A stretch of DNA of 64,000 bases from Geothermobacter hydrogeniphilus (GTDB lineage: Bacteria; Desulfobacterota; Desulfuromonadia; Desulfuromonadales; Geothermobacteraceae), in NCBI RefSeq assembly GCF_002898515.1, contig NZ_PPFX01000016.1, positions 1-64,000 on the forward strand, written 5' to 3'. Position numbers and translations under genes: made by a program. The notes beneath the pieces were generated by a model, which worked only from the letters and a program-made list of their open reading frames with translations, made no database searches and was not told where the DNA came from. This document shows, in pieces, positions 10,120 through 18,383 of the stretch (the stretch's first letter is position 1; each line of letters opens with the position of its first letter).

Positions 10120-10132
10120 CCCCCCCCCCCCC
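10120..10132 (+). repeat. Homopolymer run of 13 C
   Basis: An uninterrupted C-tract lies in the 143-base gap between liuB and liuC, about 80 bases before the liuC ATG. A run this long is prone to slippage during replication and sequencing. It is outside coding sequence. Confidence 0.7.
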
Positions 10133-10212
10133 TTTCCCCTTACCCTGCTGCAAAGCGCGAGGATGGCCTGCGGCATCTGAACATTCTTCATTTCGAAAGG
10201 TGTTATTCAACC

Positions 10213-11010
10213 ATGAGCAATGACAAACTGCTGACGGAGATCGACGACCTCGGCCGGGCGACCCTGACCCTGAATCGGCCGGAGCTGCACAACGCCTTCG
10301 ATGACAGCCTGATCGCCGGGATGACGGAGGCGCTGCAGAAGTTCGCGGCCGATCCGCTGGTGCGCCTGGTGCGGCTGGCGGCGACGGGAAAGAGCTTTTC
10401 CGCCGGGGCCGATCTCGGCTGGATGCGGCGCATGGCCGACTACTCGCGTGAAGAGAATCTCGCCGATGCCATGGCCCTGGCCGAACTGCTGCGGACCCTG
10501 AACGATCTGCCCAAGCCGACTGTCGCCCTGGTCCAGGGGGCCGTCTTCGGCGGTGGAGTCGGGCTGGTGGCCGCATGTGACCTGGTGCTGGCCACGCCAC
10601 GGGCCAGTTTCTGCCTTTCCGAGGTGAAGCTGGGGCTGATCCCGGCGACCATCTCCCCCTATGTGGTGGCCGCCATCGGTCCGCGCGCCGCCCGCCGCTA
10701 CTTCCTCACTGCCGAGCGGTTTGATGTTGAAAGCGCGCTGCGGATGGGCCTGGTGCATGAGATCGTGGCTGCCGAAGAACTGGACCGGGAAGCGGACCGG
10801 CTGACCCGGTTGCTGCTGCAGAACGGCCCGCAGGCGATGGCGGCCGCCAAGCAGTTGGTTGCCGATGTCGCCTGGCGTCCCGTGGACGAGGATCTGCTGG
10901 CCGATACCGCCGAGCGGATCGCCGCCGCCCGGGCCAGTGACGAGGGGCGCGAAGGGCTCGGCGCGTTCCTGGAGAAACGCCGGCCGAACTGGGCGGTGGA
11001 AAAAGATTAA
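10213..11010 (+). CDS. liuC: Methylglutaconyl-CoA hydratase (crotonase superfamily)
   Basis: 265 residues. It hydrates 3-methylglutaconyl-CoA to HMG-CoA, judged by its position between the two carboxylase subunit genes. Crotonase motifs are FSAGADLGWM and GAVFGGGVGLVAACDL. The first catalytic-acid position seen in crotonase (GGGCEL) is Gly-Val-Gly-Leu here, as in AUH/LiuC-type hydratases, while CLSEVKLGLIP keeps the second Glu. The ATG at 10213 has AAAGG upstream at a slightly long spacing. A longer in-frame start exists at about 10102 but would include the C-tract and is not credible. Confidence 0.88.
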   Translation: MSNDKLLTEIDDLGRATLTLNRPELHNAFDDSLIAGMTEALQKFAADPLVRLVRLAATGKSFSAGADLGWMRRMADYSREENLADAMALAELLRTLNDLPKPTVALVQGAVFGGGVGLVAACDLVLATPRASFCLSEVKLGLIPATISPYVVAAIGPRAARRYFLTAERFDVESALRMGLVHEIVAAEELDREADRLTRLLLQNGPQAMAAAKQLVADVAWRPVDEDLLADTAERIAAARASDEGREGLGAFLEKRRPNWAVEKD

Positions 11011-11012
11011 GA

Positions 11013-11211
11013 GGGCCTCCAAGGCGCCAAGACCGCCAAGAAAGGCAAAAACTGCAAACTGCTTTAACGCAGAGGTGGAGAGAGGCAGAGAAGGAGAGAA
11101 GATCTTTTGGGTTTGAAACCAAAAATCGCTTTTGATTTTCTCTGTATTCTCTCCCTCTCTGCGACTCTCCGTTAAAAGGGTTTTTCTTGGCGTCCCTGGC
11201 GCCTTGGCGGC
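11013..11211. repeat. Nested palindromic intergenic repeat, family A copy 5
   Basis: The outer arms are CCAAGGCGCCAAGACCGCC and GGCGTCCCTGGCGCCTTGG. The inner arms are TTTAACGCAGAGGTGGAGAG and CTCTCTGCGACTCTCCGTTA. The loop holds TTGGGTTTGAAACCAAAA, which can itself pair. It lies between liuC and liuD. Confidence 0.78.
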
Positions 11212-11227
11212 GAAAGGTTGAAACATT

Positions 11228-13234
11228 ATGTTCGATTCTCTACTCATAGCCAACCGCGGCGAGATTGCCTGCCGCATCATCCGCACGGCCCGGAAACTGG
11301 GCCTGCGCACCATAGCGGTCTATTCCGATGCCGACCGGCGGGCCCGGCATGTCGCCCTGGCCGACGAGGCCTGGCACATCGGCCCGGCCCCGGCGGCTCA
11401 AAGCTACCTGCAGGCCGAAAAGCTGCTCGATGTCGCCCGCCGCGCCGGGGCCGAGGCGATTCATCCCGGCTATGGTTTTCTGGCTGAAAATGCCGATTTC
11501 GCTGCCGCCTGTGGCGCCGCCGGACTGATTTTCATCGGTCCGACAGTCGAGGCGATCCGGGCCATGGGCTCAAAAAGTGCCGCCAAGTCGATCATGCAGC
11601 AGGCCGGGGTGCCGCTGGTCCCGGGCTACCATGGCGAAGACCAGGCCCTGGAGACCCTGCGCGCGGCGGCCGGTGAGATCGGCTTCCCGCTGCTGGTCAA
11701 GGCGAGTGCCGGCGGCGGAGGAAAGGGGATGCGCGTGGTGCGCGATCCGGCGGAGCTGGATGCCGCCATCGAGGGCGCCCGGCGCGAGGCCGTGGCCAGC
11801 TTCGGCGACGACAAGCTGCTGCTGGAGCGTTACCTGGAGCAGCCGCGACATGTTGAAATCCAGGTCTTTGCCGACAGCCATGGCCAGGTTCTGCACCTGT
11901 TCGAGCGTGACTGTTCGGTGCAGCGCCGTCACCAGAAAGTGCTTGAAGAGGCCCCGGCTCCCGGGATGACTGACGCGTTGCGTCGCGCGATGGGAGCGGC
12001 CGCGGTGACCGCCGCCGAGGCGATCGGTTATGTCGGCGCCGGAACGGTCGAGTTCCTGCTTGATACCGATGGCGCTTTCTATTTCATGGAGATGAACACC
12101 CGCCTCCAGGTCGAGCACCCAGTGACCGAACTGATCTCCGGGCAGGATCTGGTTGCCTGGCAGCTGCGGGTGGCCGCCGGGGAGCCGCTTCCCTGTCGCC
12201 AGGAAGAGCTCAGTATCCATGGCCACGCCATCGAGGCCAGGATCTACGCCGAGGATCCGGCACGTGATTTCCTGCCCTCCATCGGCTGCCTGCATCATCT
12301 GCAGTTTCCGTCCGAGGACGGGCATCTGCGGATCGATACCGGAGTCCGCCAGGGGGATGAGGTCAGCATCCATTACGACCCGATGATCGCCAAGCTGATC
12401 GTTTGGGACCGGGACCGACCGGCCGCCCTGCGTCGCCTGCGTCGCGCCCTGGAACAGGTCGAAGTGGCCGGGGTGAAGACCAACGTCGGTTTTTTGTCGG
12501 CGGTGGCCGGGCAGGACGACTTTGCCGCCGGTACCTTTGACACCGGCTTCATCGCGCGGCATCGTGACGAGCTGATCCCCGAGACCGCTCCGGCTTCCGA
12601 CCAGGTGCTGGTGTTGGTCTCTCTCTACCTGCTGCTGAGTCGCGAAGCCGAGGCGCAGCGTGCCGCGGTCGGTTCACACGATCCCTGGTCGCCCTGGCAC
12701 CTGACCGACGGCTGGCGGCTCAATGATGATAATCATCATCGTTTCTGCTTCACCGACGGCGAAACCGATGTTGAGGTCAAGGTCCATTATCGTTCGGGGG
12801 GCTGCCTGGTCGAATTGTCGTCCGGAACCATTGAAGCATCCGGATCCCTGGCGGATGACGGTTCCCTGCAGGCGTCGATCGCCGGGAGAAAGCTGCGGGC
12901 CAGGGTCGTGCGCCGGGGAGCTGAGCTGGACGTACTGGTGGCCGGGCATGCGCATCGGCTGCTGTTGCACGATCCTTACGCCGAGGCTTTTGACCAGGAG
13001 GATGCCGGCGGCAGCGTGACGGCGCCGATGCCGGGTAAGATCATCGCGGTGCTGGTCGACCAGGGGGCGCGGGTCAAGCGCGGCACGCCGTTGGTGATTC
13101 TCGAAGCGATGAAGATGGAACACACCATCACCGCTCCCGCTGACGGGGCGGTCGCGGAGCTGAACTATCAGGCCGGAGCCCTGGTGGACGAGGGTGCGCC
13201 ACTGCTGGTTTTTGACGCAGATGAAGGGACCTGA
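11228..13234 (+). CDS. liuD: Methylcrotonyl-CoA carboxylase, biotin carboxylase/BCCP (alpha) subunit
   Basis: 668 residues. The N-terminal biotin carboxylase begins [18 protein letters not shown], has the ATP-grasp glycine loop [17 protein letters not shown]-type [15 protein letters not shown], and the family tail. The C-terminal biotinyl domain has the acceptor lysine at about residue 629 in EAMKMEH. It carboxylates biotin with ATP and bicarbonate for LiuB. Length and the fused carrier domain match methylcrotonyl/geranyl-CoA carboxylase alpha chains rather than standalone AccC. It ends two bases before liuE, so the two are translationally coupled. Confidence 0.94.
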   Translation: MFDSLLIANRGEIACRIIRTARKLGLRTIAVYSDADRRARHVALADEAWHIGPAPAAQSYLQAEKLLDVARRAGAEAIHPGYGFLAENADFAAACGAAGLIFIGPTVEAIRAMGSKSAAKSIMQQAGVPLVPGYHGEDQALETLRAAAGEIGFPLLVKASAGGGGKGMRVVRDPAELDAAIEGARREAVASFGDDKLLLERYLEQPRHVEIQVFADSHGQVLHLFERDCSVQRRHQKVLEEAPAPGMTDALRRAMGAAAVTAAEAIGYVGAGTVEFLLDTDGAFYFMEMNTRLQVEHPVTELISGQDLVAWQLRVAAGEPLPCRQEELSIHGHAIEARIYAEDPARDFLPSIGCLHHLQFPSEDGHLRIDTGVRQGDEVSIHYDPMIAKLIVWDRDRPAALRRLRRALEQVEVAGVKTNVGFLSAVAGQDDFAAGTFDTGFIARHRDELIPETAPASDQVLVLVSLYLLLSREAEAQRAAVGSHDPWSPWHLTDGWRLNDDNHHRFCFTDGETDVEVKVHYRSGGCLVELSSGTIEASGSLADDGSLQASIAGRKLRARVVRRGAELDVLVAGHAHRLLLHDPYAEAFDQEDAGGSVTAPMPGKIIAVLVDQGARVKRGTPLVILEAMKMEHTITAPADGAVAELNYQAGALVDEGAPLLVFDADEGT

Positions 13235-13236
13235 CG

Positions 13237-14166
13237 ATGAGAGTGAGATTGCCGAAACGGGTCAAGATTGTCGAGGTCGGACCGCGTGACGGTCTGCAGC
13301 ATGAGTCGACCGTCGTCCCGACCGAGGTGAAGATCGAACTGATCAACCGGCTTTCCGAAACCGGTCTGGCTGCCATTGAAGGGGCGAGTTTCGTATCGCC
13401 GAAGTGGATGCCGCAGATGGCTGACAGCTCCGAGGTGATGCTGGGAATCAAGCGTCGGCCGGGGGTCAGCTACCCGGTCCTGGTCCCCAATCTGCAAGGG
13501 TTGCAGGCGGCGATCGCCGCCGGCGCCGATGAGGTGGCGGTGTTCGGTGCCGCCTCGGAATCCTTCTCGCGCAAGAATATCAACTGCTCGATTGCCGTCA
13601 GTTTCGATCGTTTCGGCGAGGTCTGCGAGGCGGCCCGCAAGCAGGGTTTAAGGGTTCGCGGCTATGTTTCCTGCGCACTCGGCTGTCCCTACGAAGGCGC
13701 GGTCGATCCGGAGTCGGTCGCCTGGGTGGCCGGGCGGATGATGGAACTCGGCTGTTACGAGATTTCCCTTGGTGACACCATCGGGGTCGGCACTCCGGGC
13801 AAGGCCCGGGCGATGATCGCGGCGGTGTCACGCAAGGTCCAGGTGGAGCGCCTGGCGGTTCATTTCCATGATACCTATGGCCAGGCGCTGGCCAACATTC
13901 TCGCGGTGCTGGAGCAGGGCATTGCCGTGGTTGACAGTTCGGTGGCCGGTCTCGGCGGCTGTCCCTTCGCTCCCGGCGCTTCCGGTAATGTCGCCAGCGA
14001 GGATCTGCTCTACATGCTCAAAGGTCTCGGTGTCGAGACCGGCGTCGATCTGCAGGCGCTGGTGGCGGCAGGTCGTTATATCTCCGACTATCTCCAGCGT
14101 CCCTCCGGTTCACGCGTGGCCAATGCCCTGGCCGCGCACCAGGGTGAAGGAAAGAATTGCGCCTGA
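13237..14166 (+). CDS. liuE: Hydroxymethylglutaryl-CoA lyase
   Basis: A 309-residue TIM-barrel lyase that splits HMG-CoA into acetyl-CoA and acetoacetate, the last leucine-pathway step. It begins with [10 protein letters not shown], the divalent-metal/substrate signature, and carries the signature [14 protein letters not shown] with catalytic Cys242, followed by SEDLLYML. Metal-ligand histidines are in VHFHDTYG. The acetoacetate it makes is the substrate of the fused CoA-transferase at 34694-36046, which links this operon to the ketone-body genes. Confidence 0.94.
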   Translation: MRVRLPKRVKIVEVGPRDGLQHESTVVPTEVKIELINRLSETGLAAIEGASFVSPKWMPQMADSSEVMLGIKRRPGVSYPVLVPNLQGLQAAIAAGADEVAVFGAASESFSRKNINCSIAVSFDRFGEVCEAARKQGLRVRGYVSCALGCPYEGAVDPESVAWVAGRMMELGCYEISLGDTIGVGTPGKARAMIAAVSRKVQVERLAVHFHDTYGQALANILAVLEQGIAVVDSSVAGLGGCPFAPGASGNVASEDLLYMLKGLGVETGVDLQALVAAGRYISDYLQRPSGSRVANALAAHQGEGKNCA

Positions 14167-14212
14167 ACTCTCCTCCGCCTCCTCCCGGAGAATGCTCCTC
14201 GGTTCAGGTTGG

Positions 14213-14244
14213 AATCCCCCCTTTTCGCAAGAGAAGGGGGGATT
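14213..14244. terminator. Strong hairpin between convergent genes
   Basis: AATCCCCCCTTTTC pairs with GAGAAGGGGGGATT around the loop GCAA. It lies between the end of the liu operon and the end of the convergent tautomerase gene, so it can serve as a terminator for both strands. The tail after the + strand stem is only moderately T-rich. Confidence 0.65.
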
Positions 14245-14278
14245 GCTTTGGCCGGCAACGCTGCCGACGGGTTTTTGC

Positions 14279-14677
14279 TCAGCCTGCCAGGGGGTCTTCC
14301 CCTTCTTCCCATCCTGCCAGGTATCTTTCCAGTAGATGAAAATCCTCCCCCCTGTGTTCGGTCAGGGTGACGTACATCTGCTCTTTGGGGATCCCCCAGG
14401 TTGCGTGCAGAAGGTCCATGAAGCCCAGGGTCAGCTTTCTGCGCTGCTCAAGGGTTCTTCCTTCTCTGATATCCGCGTTCACAAGGGCTATGCCCTTTTC
14501 CGGCTCCTTGGCCCGGCCGATGGATAAATTGTGAACTCCGAATTCGCGGATGGAAATACTTATATGGTCCGTTCCGGTATCCATCACCCGGGAAAAAAGT
14601 TGCCTGACCTTTTCAGCGAAGGAAATTTTGGCGTCATTATCCAAGATTCGATTGATCTCGAACTGTAAGTGCGGCAT
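14279..14677 (-). CDS. Tautomerase-superfamily protein
   Basis: 132 residues starting MPHLQFEINR. Pro after the initiator Met is the catalytic-proline hallmark of the tautomerase/MIF/CHMI superfamily. The length suggests one long two-motif subunit (the second beta-alpha-beta unit begins near GIALVNADIREGRTLEQRRK) like 5-carboxymethyl-2-hydroxymuconate isomerase. The start is chosen at 14677 because GGAATGGAGCTCAA precedes it and because it exposes Pro1. It is convergent with the liu operon. The substrate is unknown; an aromatic meta-cleavage role would need partners not seen here. Confidence 0.72.
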   Translation of the reverse strand: MPHLQFEINRILDNDAKISFAEKVRQLFSRVMDTGTDHISISIREFGVHNLSIGRAKEPEKGIALVNADIREGRTLEQRRKLTLGFMDLLHATWGIPKEQMYVTLTEHRGEDFHLLERYLAGWEEGEDPLAG

Positions 14678-14877
14678 TTGAGCTCCATTCCGGCGGCAGT
14701 TGTCATCATTTTCTTCAACCTGAATCAGTGTGGCCGTCACTGATGCAGGTTAAATGTAACATGTACTGTAGCCGGGGGTCTGATAATGGTGGAGTTCCGC
14801 TGGAGAAATCGGGGCGGGAAGGCCCGGTATTGGCCGCAGCGAGATTGCGAGGGTAGAATGATGACTGGAGGATCGGG

Positions 14878-15441
14878 ATGTCGCCGTCGGTAAAGACCAT
14901 ACTGAAACTCGTGTTGCCGTTGTGTCTGTTGGTTTTCGTCCTTGCCAACCGTGCCACCCATAGCGACTGGCATGCTGCAAGTCGCGCTTCGGCGGGGATT
15001 GCTCCCGATCCGCAAACGACCAGTGAAGCGGTGCTGCAGGTCTATGGAGCCTCTGCCTGGAGCTGGCGGGGGTGGTTCGCCATTCACACCTGGATCGCCG
15101 CCAAACCGAGCAACGCCGACCACTATCGGGTTTACGAGGTGATCGGCTGGCGGCTTAAACCCGCCGGTTCGGTGGTGCGGATCGCTGCGGACCTGCCCGA
15201 CCGTTTCTGGTACGGCGAGCGGCCGCGATTGCTGAACGAGCATCGTGGAAAAGGGGTGGATGAGCTGATCGCCCGGGTCGACGCGGCGGCGCGCAGCTAC
15301 CCCTGGACGAAAGTCTATAGTCTCTTTCCGGGCCCGAACAGCAATACCTTCACCGCCTGGATCGGCCTCCAGGTCCCTGAACTGCATCTGGATCTGCCTT
15401 TTTCCGCCATCGGCAGCGGCTACGCCGAACGAGGTTTGTGA
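14878..15441 (+). CDS. DUF3750-like membrane-anchored protein
   Basis: 187 residues. An N-terminal hydrophobic segment at residues 7-24 (ILKLVLPLCLLVFVLA) acts as a signal anchor. The body contains AWSWRGWFAIHTWIAAKP, then RVYEVIGW and PGPNSNTFTAWIG, motifs I associate with the DUF3750 family. GGAGGATC precedes the ATG. The function of the family is not established. It is followed by the metallo-hydrolase on the same strand, but nothing in the sequence ties them functionally. Confidence 0.68.
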   Translation: MSPSVKTILKLVLPLCLLVFVLANRATHSDWHAASRASAGIAPDPQTTSEAVLQVYGASAWSWRGWFAIHTWIAAKPSNADHYRVYEVIGWRLKPAGSVVRIAADLPDRFWYGERPRLLNEHRGKGVDELIARVDAAARSYPWTKVYSLFPGPNSNTFTAWIGLQVPELHLDLPFSAIGSGYAERGL

Positions 15442-15528
15442 GGCTTTTTGGGGGAGGGGAGGTGGAAGGGGCTTTTGTCCAACCTCACCACCGGATTCAT
15501 CTCCGTCTGGAAAAGGTAGAATAATTTC

Positions 15529-16638
15529 ATGACCCTGCGGCTGCCGTTTCGTAATCTCCAACCGAACTTCTGCTCCGGGCTGTTCGACGATCCGTTGCTG
15601 CTGATCCGCCAGCGGCCGCTCGGCAGCAACCTGCTGTTCGACTGCGGCCGGCTGCAGCACCTCGCCAAGCGCGCCCTGACCGCGATCGAGGCGGTCTTCG
15701 TCAGTCACGGCCATATGGATCACTGGATGGGGATTGATACCCTCACCCGCCATGTCTACGTCACGCCGAAGACCGTCGAGCTGTTCGGCCCGGTCGGGAT
15801 CGCGGCCAAGCTGGAGAGCAAGCTGGCCGGATACGACTGGAACCTTTGTGAGCAGAACTGGGGAAGCTACCAGGTCCACGAGATCGGCAGTGAGACGATC
15901 AGGTCCCATCTTCTCTCCGGTCCCGACGGCTTCCGCCGCACGGAACTCGGAAGCCGCCCCCGGAGCAGCCGGGTTATCTTCGAGAACCACCTGCTCCGGG
16001 TTGCCGCGGAGCCCTGTGATCACCTGGTCGACTCGCTGATTTTCCGTATCGACGAGCAGCCGATCTTCATCATCGATGAAGCCTTTCTCGAACGGCACCA
16101 GTTGCTCAAGGGCCCCTGGATCAGGCAGCTGAAGCGGCGTTTTCACCGGTGGGAAGATCTTGACCTGCCGCTCACCGCCCTGCGGCGCGGGGTGGATGGC
16201 GCCGAAGAGTTCCGGATCGAGGACGTACGGGGGTTCTGCCGGGAAATTGCCGCCGAGCAGCGACCGGCCTCGATCGGCTATATCAGCGACATTGGCTGGA
16301 GTGCTGCCAATCGGGAGAAAATCACCGGGCTGCTCAGCGGGGTGACCCTGCTGCTCTGCGAAACCACCTTCTTGAGCGATGCTGTCGAACGGGCCCGCAG
16401 CTCACGACATCTCTGCAGCGCCGATGTCAACCGGCTGCTGGAGCAGCTGCGTCCGGAGTTTTTTCTGCCGATGCACCTGTCGAAAAGCTATAATCGCTGC
16501 AGTTCCCGGCTCTACCGGGAGCTGCAGATCCCGTCCGGAACCACCTTGTTGCGGATCCCCGATCTGGTCACCCCGCGGCCGCTGCTGCAGAGCGAGTTCC
16601 CCTGGCAGGAGTACCGCGCTTCCGGACCCGTGGAGTGA
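15529..16638 (+). CDS. Metallo-beta-lactamase-fold hydrolase, RNase Z-like
   Basis: 369 residues with the metal-binding motif SHGHMDHWMG (HxHxDH) at about residues 60-69, a later EPCDHLVDS, and IGYISDIGWS plus a C-terminal HLSKSYN that probably supplies the last metal ligand. This architecture resembles RNase Z/phosphodiesterase members. An actual tRNA 3'-processing role is not demonstrated, because the longer insert and the N-terminus differ from canonical RNase Z. The ATG is preceded by AAAAGG. It is followed five bases later by the alkyltransferase-like gene. Confidence 0.78.
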   Translation: MTLRLPFRNLQPNFCSGLFDDPLLLIRQRPLGSNLLFDCGRLQHLAKRALTAIEAVFVSHGHMDHWMGIDTLTRHVYVTPKTVELFGPVGIAAKLESKLAGYDWNLCEQNWGSYQVHEIGSETIRSHLLSGPDGFRRTELGSRPRSSRVIFENHLLRVAAEPCDHLVDSLIFRIDEQPIFIIDEAFLERHQLLKGPWIRQLKRRFHRWEDLDLPLTALRRGVDGAEEFRIEDVRGFCREIAAEQRPASIGYISDIGWSAANREKITGLLSGVTLLLCETTFLSDAVERARSSRHLCSADVNRLLEQLRPEFFLPMHLSKSYNRCSSRLYRELQIPSGTTLLRIPDLVTPRPLLQSEFPWQEYRASGPVE

Positions 16639-16642
16639 ACCC

Positions 16643-16969
16643 ATGAGTGCATCTCCCTCTCTTTATCAGCGCATCTATGATCGGGTTCGGCAGATCCCCG
16701 AAGGCCGGGTCACCACCTATGGCCGTATTGCCCGGCTGGTCGGCTGCGGCGCCCGCACGGTCGGCTTCGCCATGGCCGCCCTGCCGGACGGGCATGCTCT
16801 TCCCTGGCAACGGGTGATCAACAGCAAGGGCGAGGTCAGCCCCCGCGCCGCCGGCGACGGCGGAGAGATCCAGCGGCTGCTGCTGGAAGCGGAGGGTATT
16901 TTTTTTGATGCACGGGGCAGGGTGGATCTGGCGAGATTCGGCTGGGACGGTTCGGAGGATGGGAAATGA
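16643..16969 (+). CDS. Alkyltransferase-like protein (MGMT-family DNA base-flipping protein)
   Basis: 108 residues, only the C-terminal DNA-binding domain of O6-alkylguanine-DNA methyltransferase. It has GRVTTYGRIARLVG (winged helix) and the asparagine-hinge area, but the active-site PCHR is PWQR here, so the acceptor cysteine is replaced by Trp. That is the diagnostic of ATL proteins, which bind alkylated guanine without repairing it and direct nucleotide-excision repair to the lesion. The start at 16643 gives the normal ATL length. Confidence 0.85.
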   Translation: MSASPSLYQRIYDRVRQIPEGRVTTYGRIARLVGCGARTVGFAMAALPDGHALPWQRVINSKGEVSPRAAGDGGEIQRLLLEAEGIFFDARGRVDLARFGWDGSEDGK

Positions 16970-17077
16970 ACGGCCGCGGCGCGATTCCGGCAGGCCAGAG
17001 CTTGCTGACCGCAGTCTGCACGAGCCGACCGCTTTTCCCGGGTAATTTGCGCATTGTTGTGGGATGGGGCAGCAGAA

Positions 17078-17100
17078 AAGCCCGGCATGGTGTCGGGCTT
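17078..17100 (-). terminator. Probable intrinsic terminator downstream of the cytochrome fusion gene
   Basis: AAGCCCG and CGGGCTT are separated by nine bases. Read on the minus strand, the stem is followed by TTTTCTGC. It lies about 195 bases beyond the stop of the minus-strand gene at 17295. The rest of the 325-base gap 16970-17294 shows no convincing gene. Confidence 0.5.
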
Positions 17101-17294
17101 CGATGGGTATCGGGAGGGTTCTTTGACGCCGCCTTTTTTATTTTATCTGCTTCAGGCCTGCAGTCTTCGGAGCCACCGAGTTTCTGCCCTCAACTCCTGT
17201 TCGGCTCTCATTTATAGACGCCAAGGGTCTCCGATAGTTGGTATCTCTGTCAATTTCATTATGCACCCGTTGCCGCTTCGCGTGCAACCCGGCT

Positions 17295-18197
17295 TCAGTT
17301 CCAGCGCCAGAGCGCGACAACCATCAGGATAGCGATGGCCAGCCCGAGGTTGAGGTAGGCAAGCAGGTAGAAAAGCCGTTTCGGAGCAGGCTCCGTTTGC
17401 TGCCCCGTTGTCGGCAAAAGCTGACCGACATCCGGCAGTTTCAGCACCCGGTCGGCCCCGTGCGGGGCCTGGCCGAGCGCTTCGCTCAGGTCGGTCCCGG
17501 CGGGGTGGCGTTTCATGTGCTCACCGCCTTTCCAAAGAGGGCTGTTGCCGGCATTGAAGATCCGCCCCTGGAAGGCGAAGCAGACCGGGTGCCCATCCTT
17601 GCCGTCGCAGCGGGCCAACTGCTCAGTGGTCATGTCTCCGAGAACCACGTCCTGGGTCGCCCCCCTTTTCTGCCGCAGTTTCGGTCCGATCACGAACACC
17701 GCCAGCAGCGCCAGCGCCACCATGATCCCGAACAGACCAATTTTGACCAGCAGTAGGATGCCGAAACTGGTGTGCAGCAGGGTCTCGAACGAATCGACCC
17801 GTAGCCAGGTCAGGTAAGCTCCGGTTACGGCCATCACCACCATCGAGACCAGCCCGACCCGAACTTCGCTGCGCGGCAACCCCTGCGAGGCATAGGCCGG
17901 TTTGAGTACCAGATGGACGTAGAAGATGGTGCCGAACCAGAAGACTGCGGTGAACAGGTGCAGAAAACCGGCCAGCAGCCGCAGGACTCTGCCGGCCACG
18001 GGTGTGGTGACCGGTGCCCCGGCCGCCGCCTGCTGTTCTATGAAAGCCTCCCCCGCCGCAGTCAGTTCACCGCCTCCGGCCGGGTTGAGGTGGCAATAGC
18101 TGCAGTCATGACCGGTCTTCCGGGCGAACTTTTCGGTGGCTCCGGCCAGGCCGACAGAGAGCAACAGCAACAATAAAAACAGCATCGGAATTCTCAT
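17295..18197 (-). CDS. Fusion protein: c-type heme motif, membrane domain, cytochrome b5-like domain
   Basis: 300 residues. A signal peptide (residues 1-20, MRIPMLFLLLLLLSVG) is followed by one c-type heme site CSYCH at 32-36. A multi-helix membrane domain resembling CopD/DUF2269 proteins spans about residues 66-180. A cytochrome-b5-like heme domain lies at about 188-259 (PVCFAFQGRIFNAGNSPLW, then GEHMKRHPAGTDL and QAPHG, with candidate axial histidines 226, 230 and 245). A final helix (275-297) ends the protein. It is probably an inner-membrane electron-transfer protein. It lies downstream of glcF but is separated by 186 bases and a hairpin, so co-transcription is uncertain. The start at 18197 is set by the signal peptide. 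Confidence 0.7.
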   Translation of the reverse strand: MRIPMLFLLLLLLSVGLAGATEKFARKTGHDCSYCHLNPAGGGELTAAGEAFIEQQAAAGAPVTTPVAGRVLRLLAGFLHLFTAVFWFGTIFYVHLVLKPAYASQGLPRSEVRVGLVSMVVMAVTGAYLTWLRVDSFETLLHTSFGILLLVKIGLFGIMVALALLAVFVIGPKLRQKRGATQDVVLGDMTTEQLARCDGKDGHPVCFAFQGRIFNAGNSPLWKGGEHMKRHPAGTDLSEALGQAPHGADRVLKLPDVGQLLPTTGQQTEPAPKRLFYLLAYLNLGLAIAILMVVALWRWN

Positions 18198-18320
18198 GTC
18201 TGTTGTCTTACCGACTGACGGTCGCTTTGTCAATCTGACTTCTTTTCTCTCTCCCATGTCTTGACAATCTTGACGAGATGGGAAAATCAGCACCGCCCCT
18301 GAGGTTTTCAAATCCGCAAC

Positions 18321-18367
18321 CCCTGTCCTTGAAAGCCCCGCTACGCAGTGGACTTTCAAGGACAGGG
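18321..18367. repeat. 15-bp perfect inverted repeat
   Basis: CCCTGTCCTTGAAAG at 18321-18335 and its exact complement at 18353-18367 flank a 17-base loop. It lies directly after the glcF stop, so it may end or stabilise the TRAP-glcDF transcript. Confidence 0.6.
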
Positions 18368-18383
18368 AGAAGAGGGGAGAGAG

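Noticed and set aside
8495-10600. A 700-codon minus-strand frame opposite liuB and liuC
   Set aside because: It spans two well-supported genes and the C-tract between them, and shows only low-complexity composition, so it is a shadow frame.
12722-12742. AT-rich palindrome ATGATGATAATCATCAT within liuD
   Set aside because: It lies in the middle of an uninterrupted carboxylase reading frame between the carboxylase and biotinyl domains and reflects Asp/Asn/His codons.
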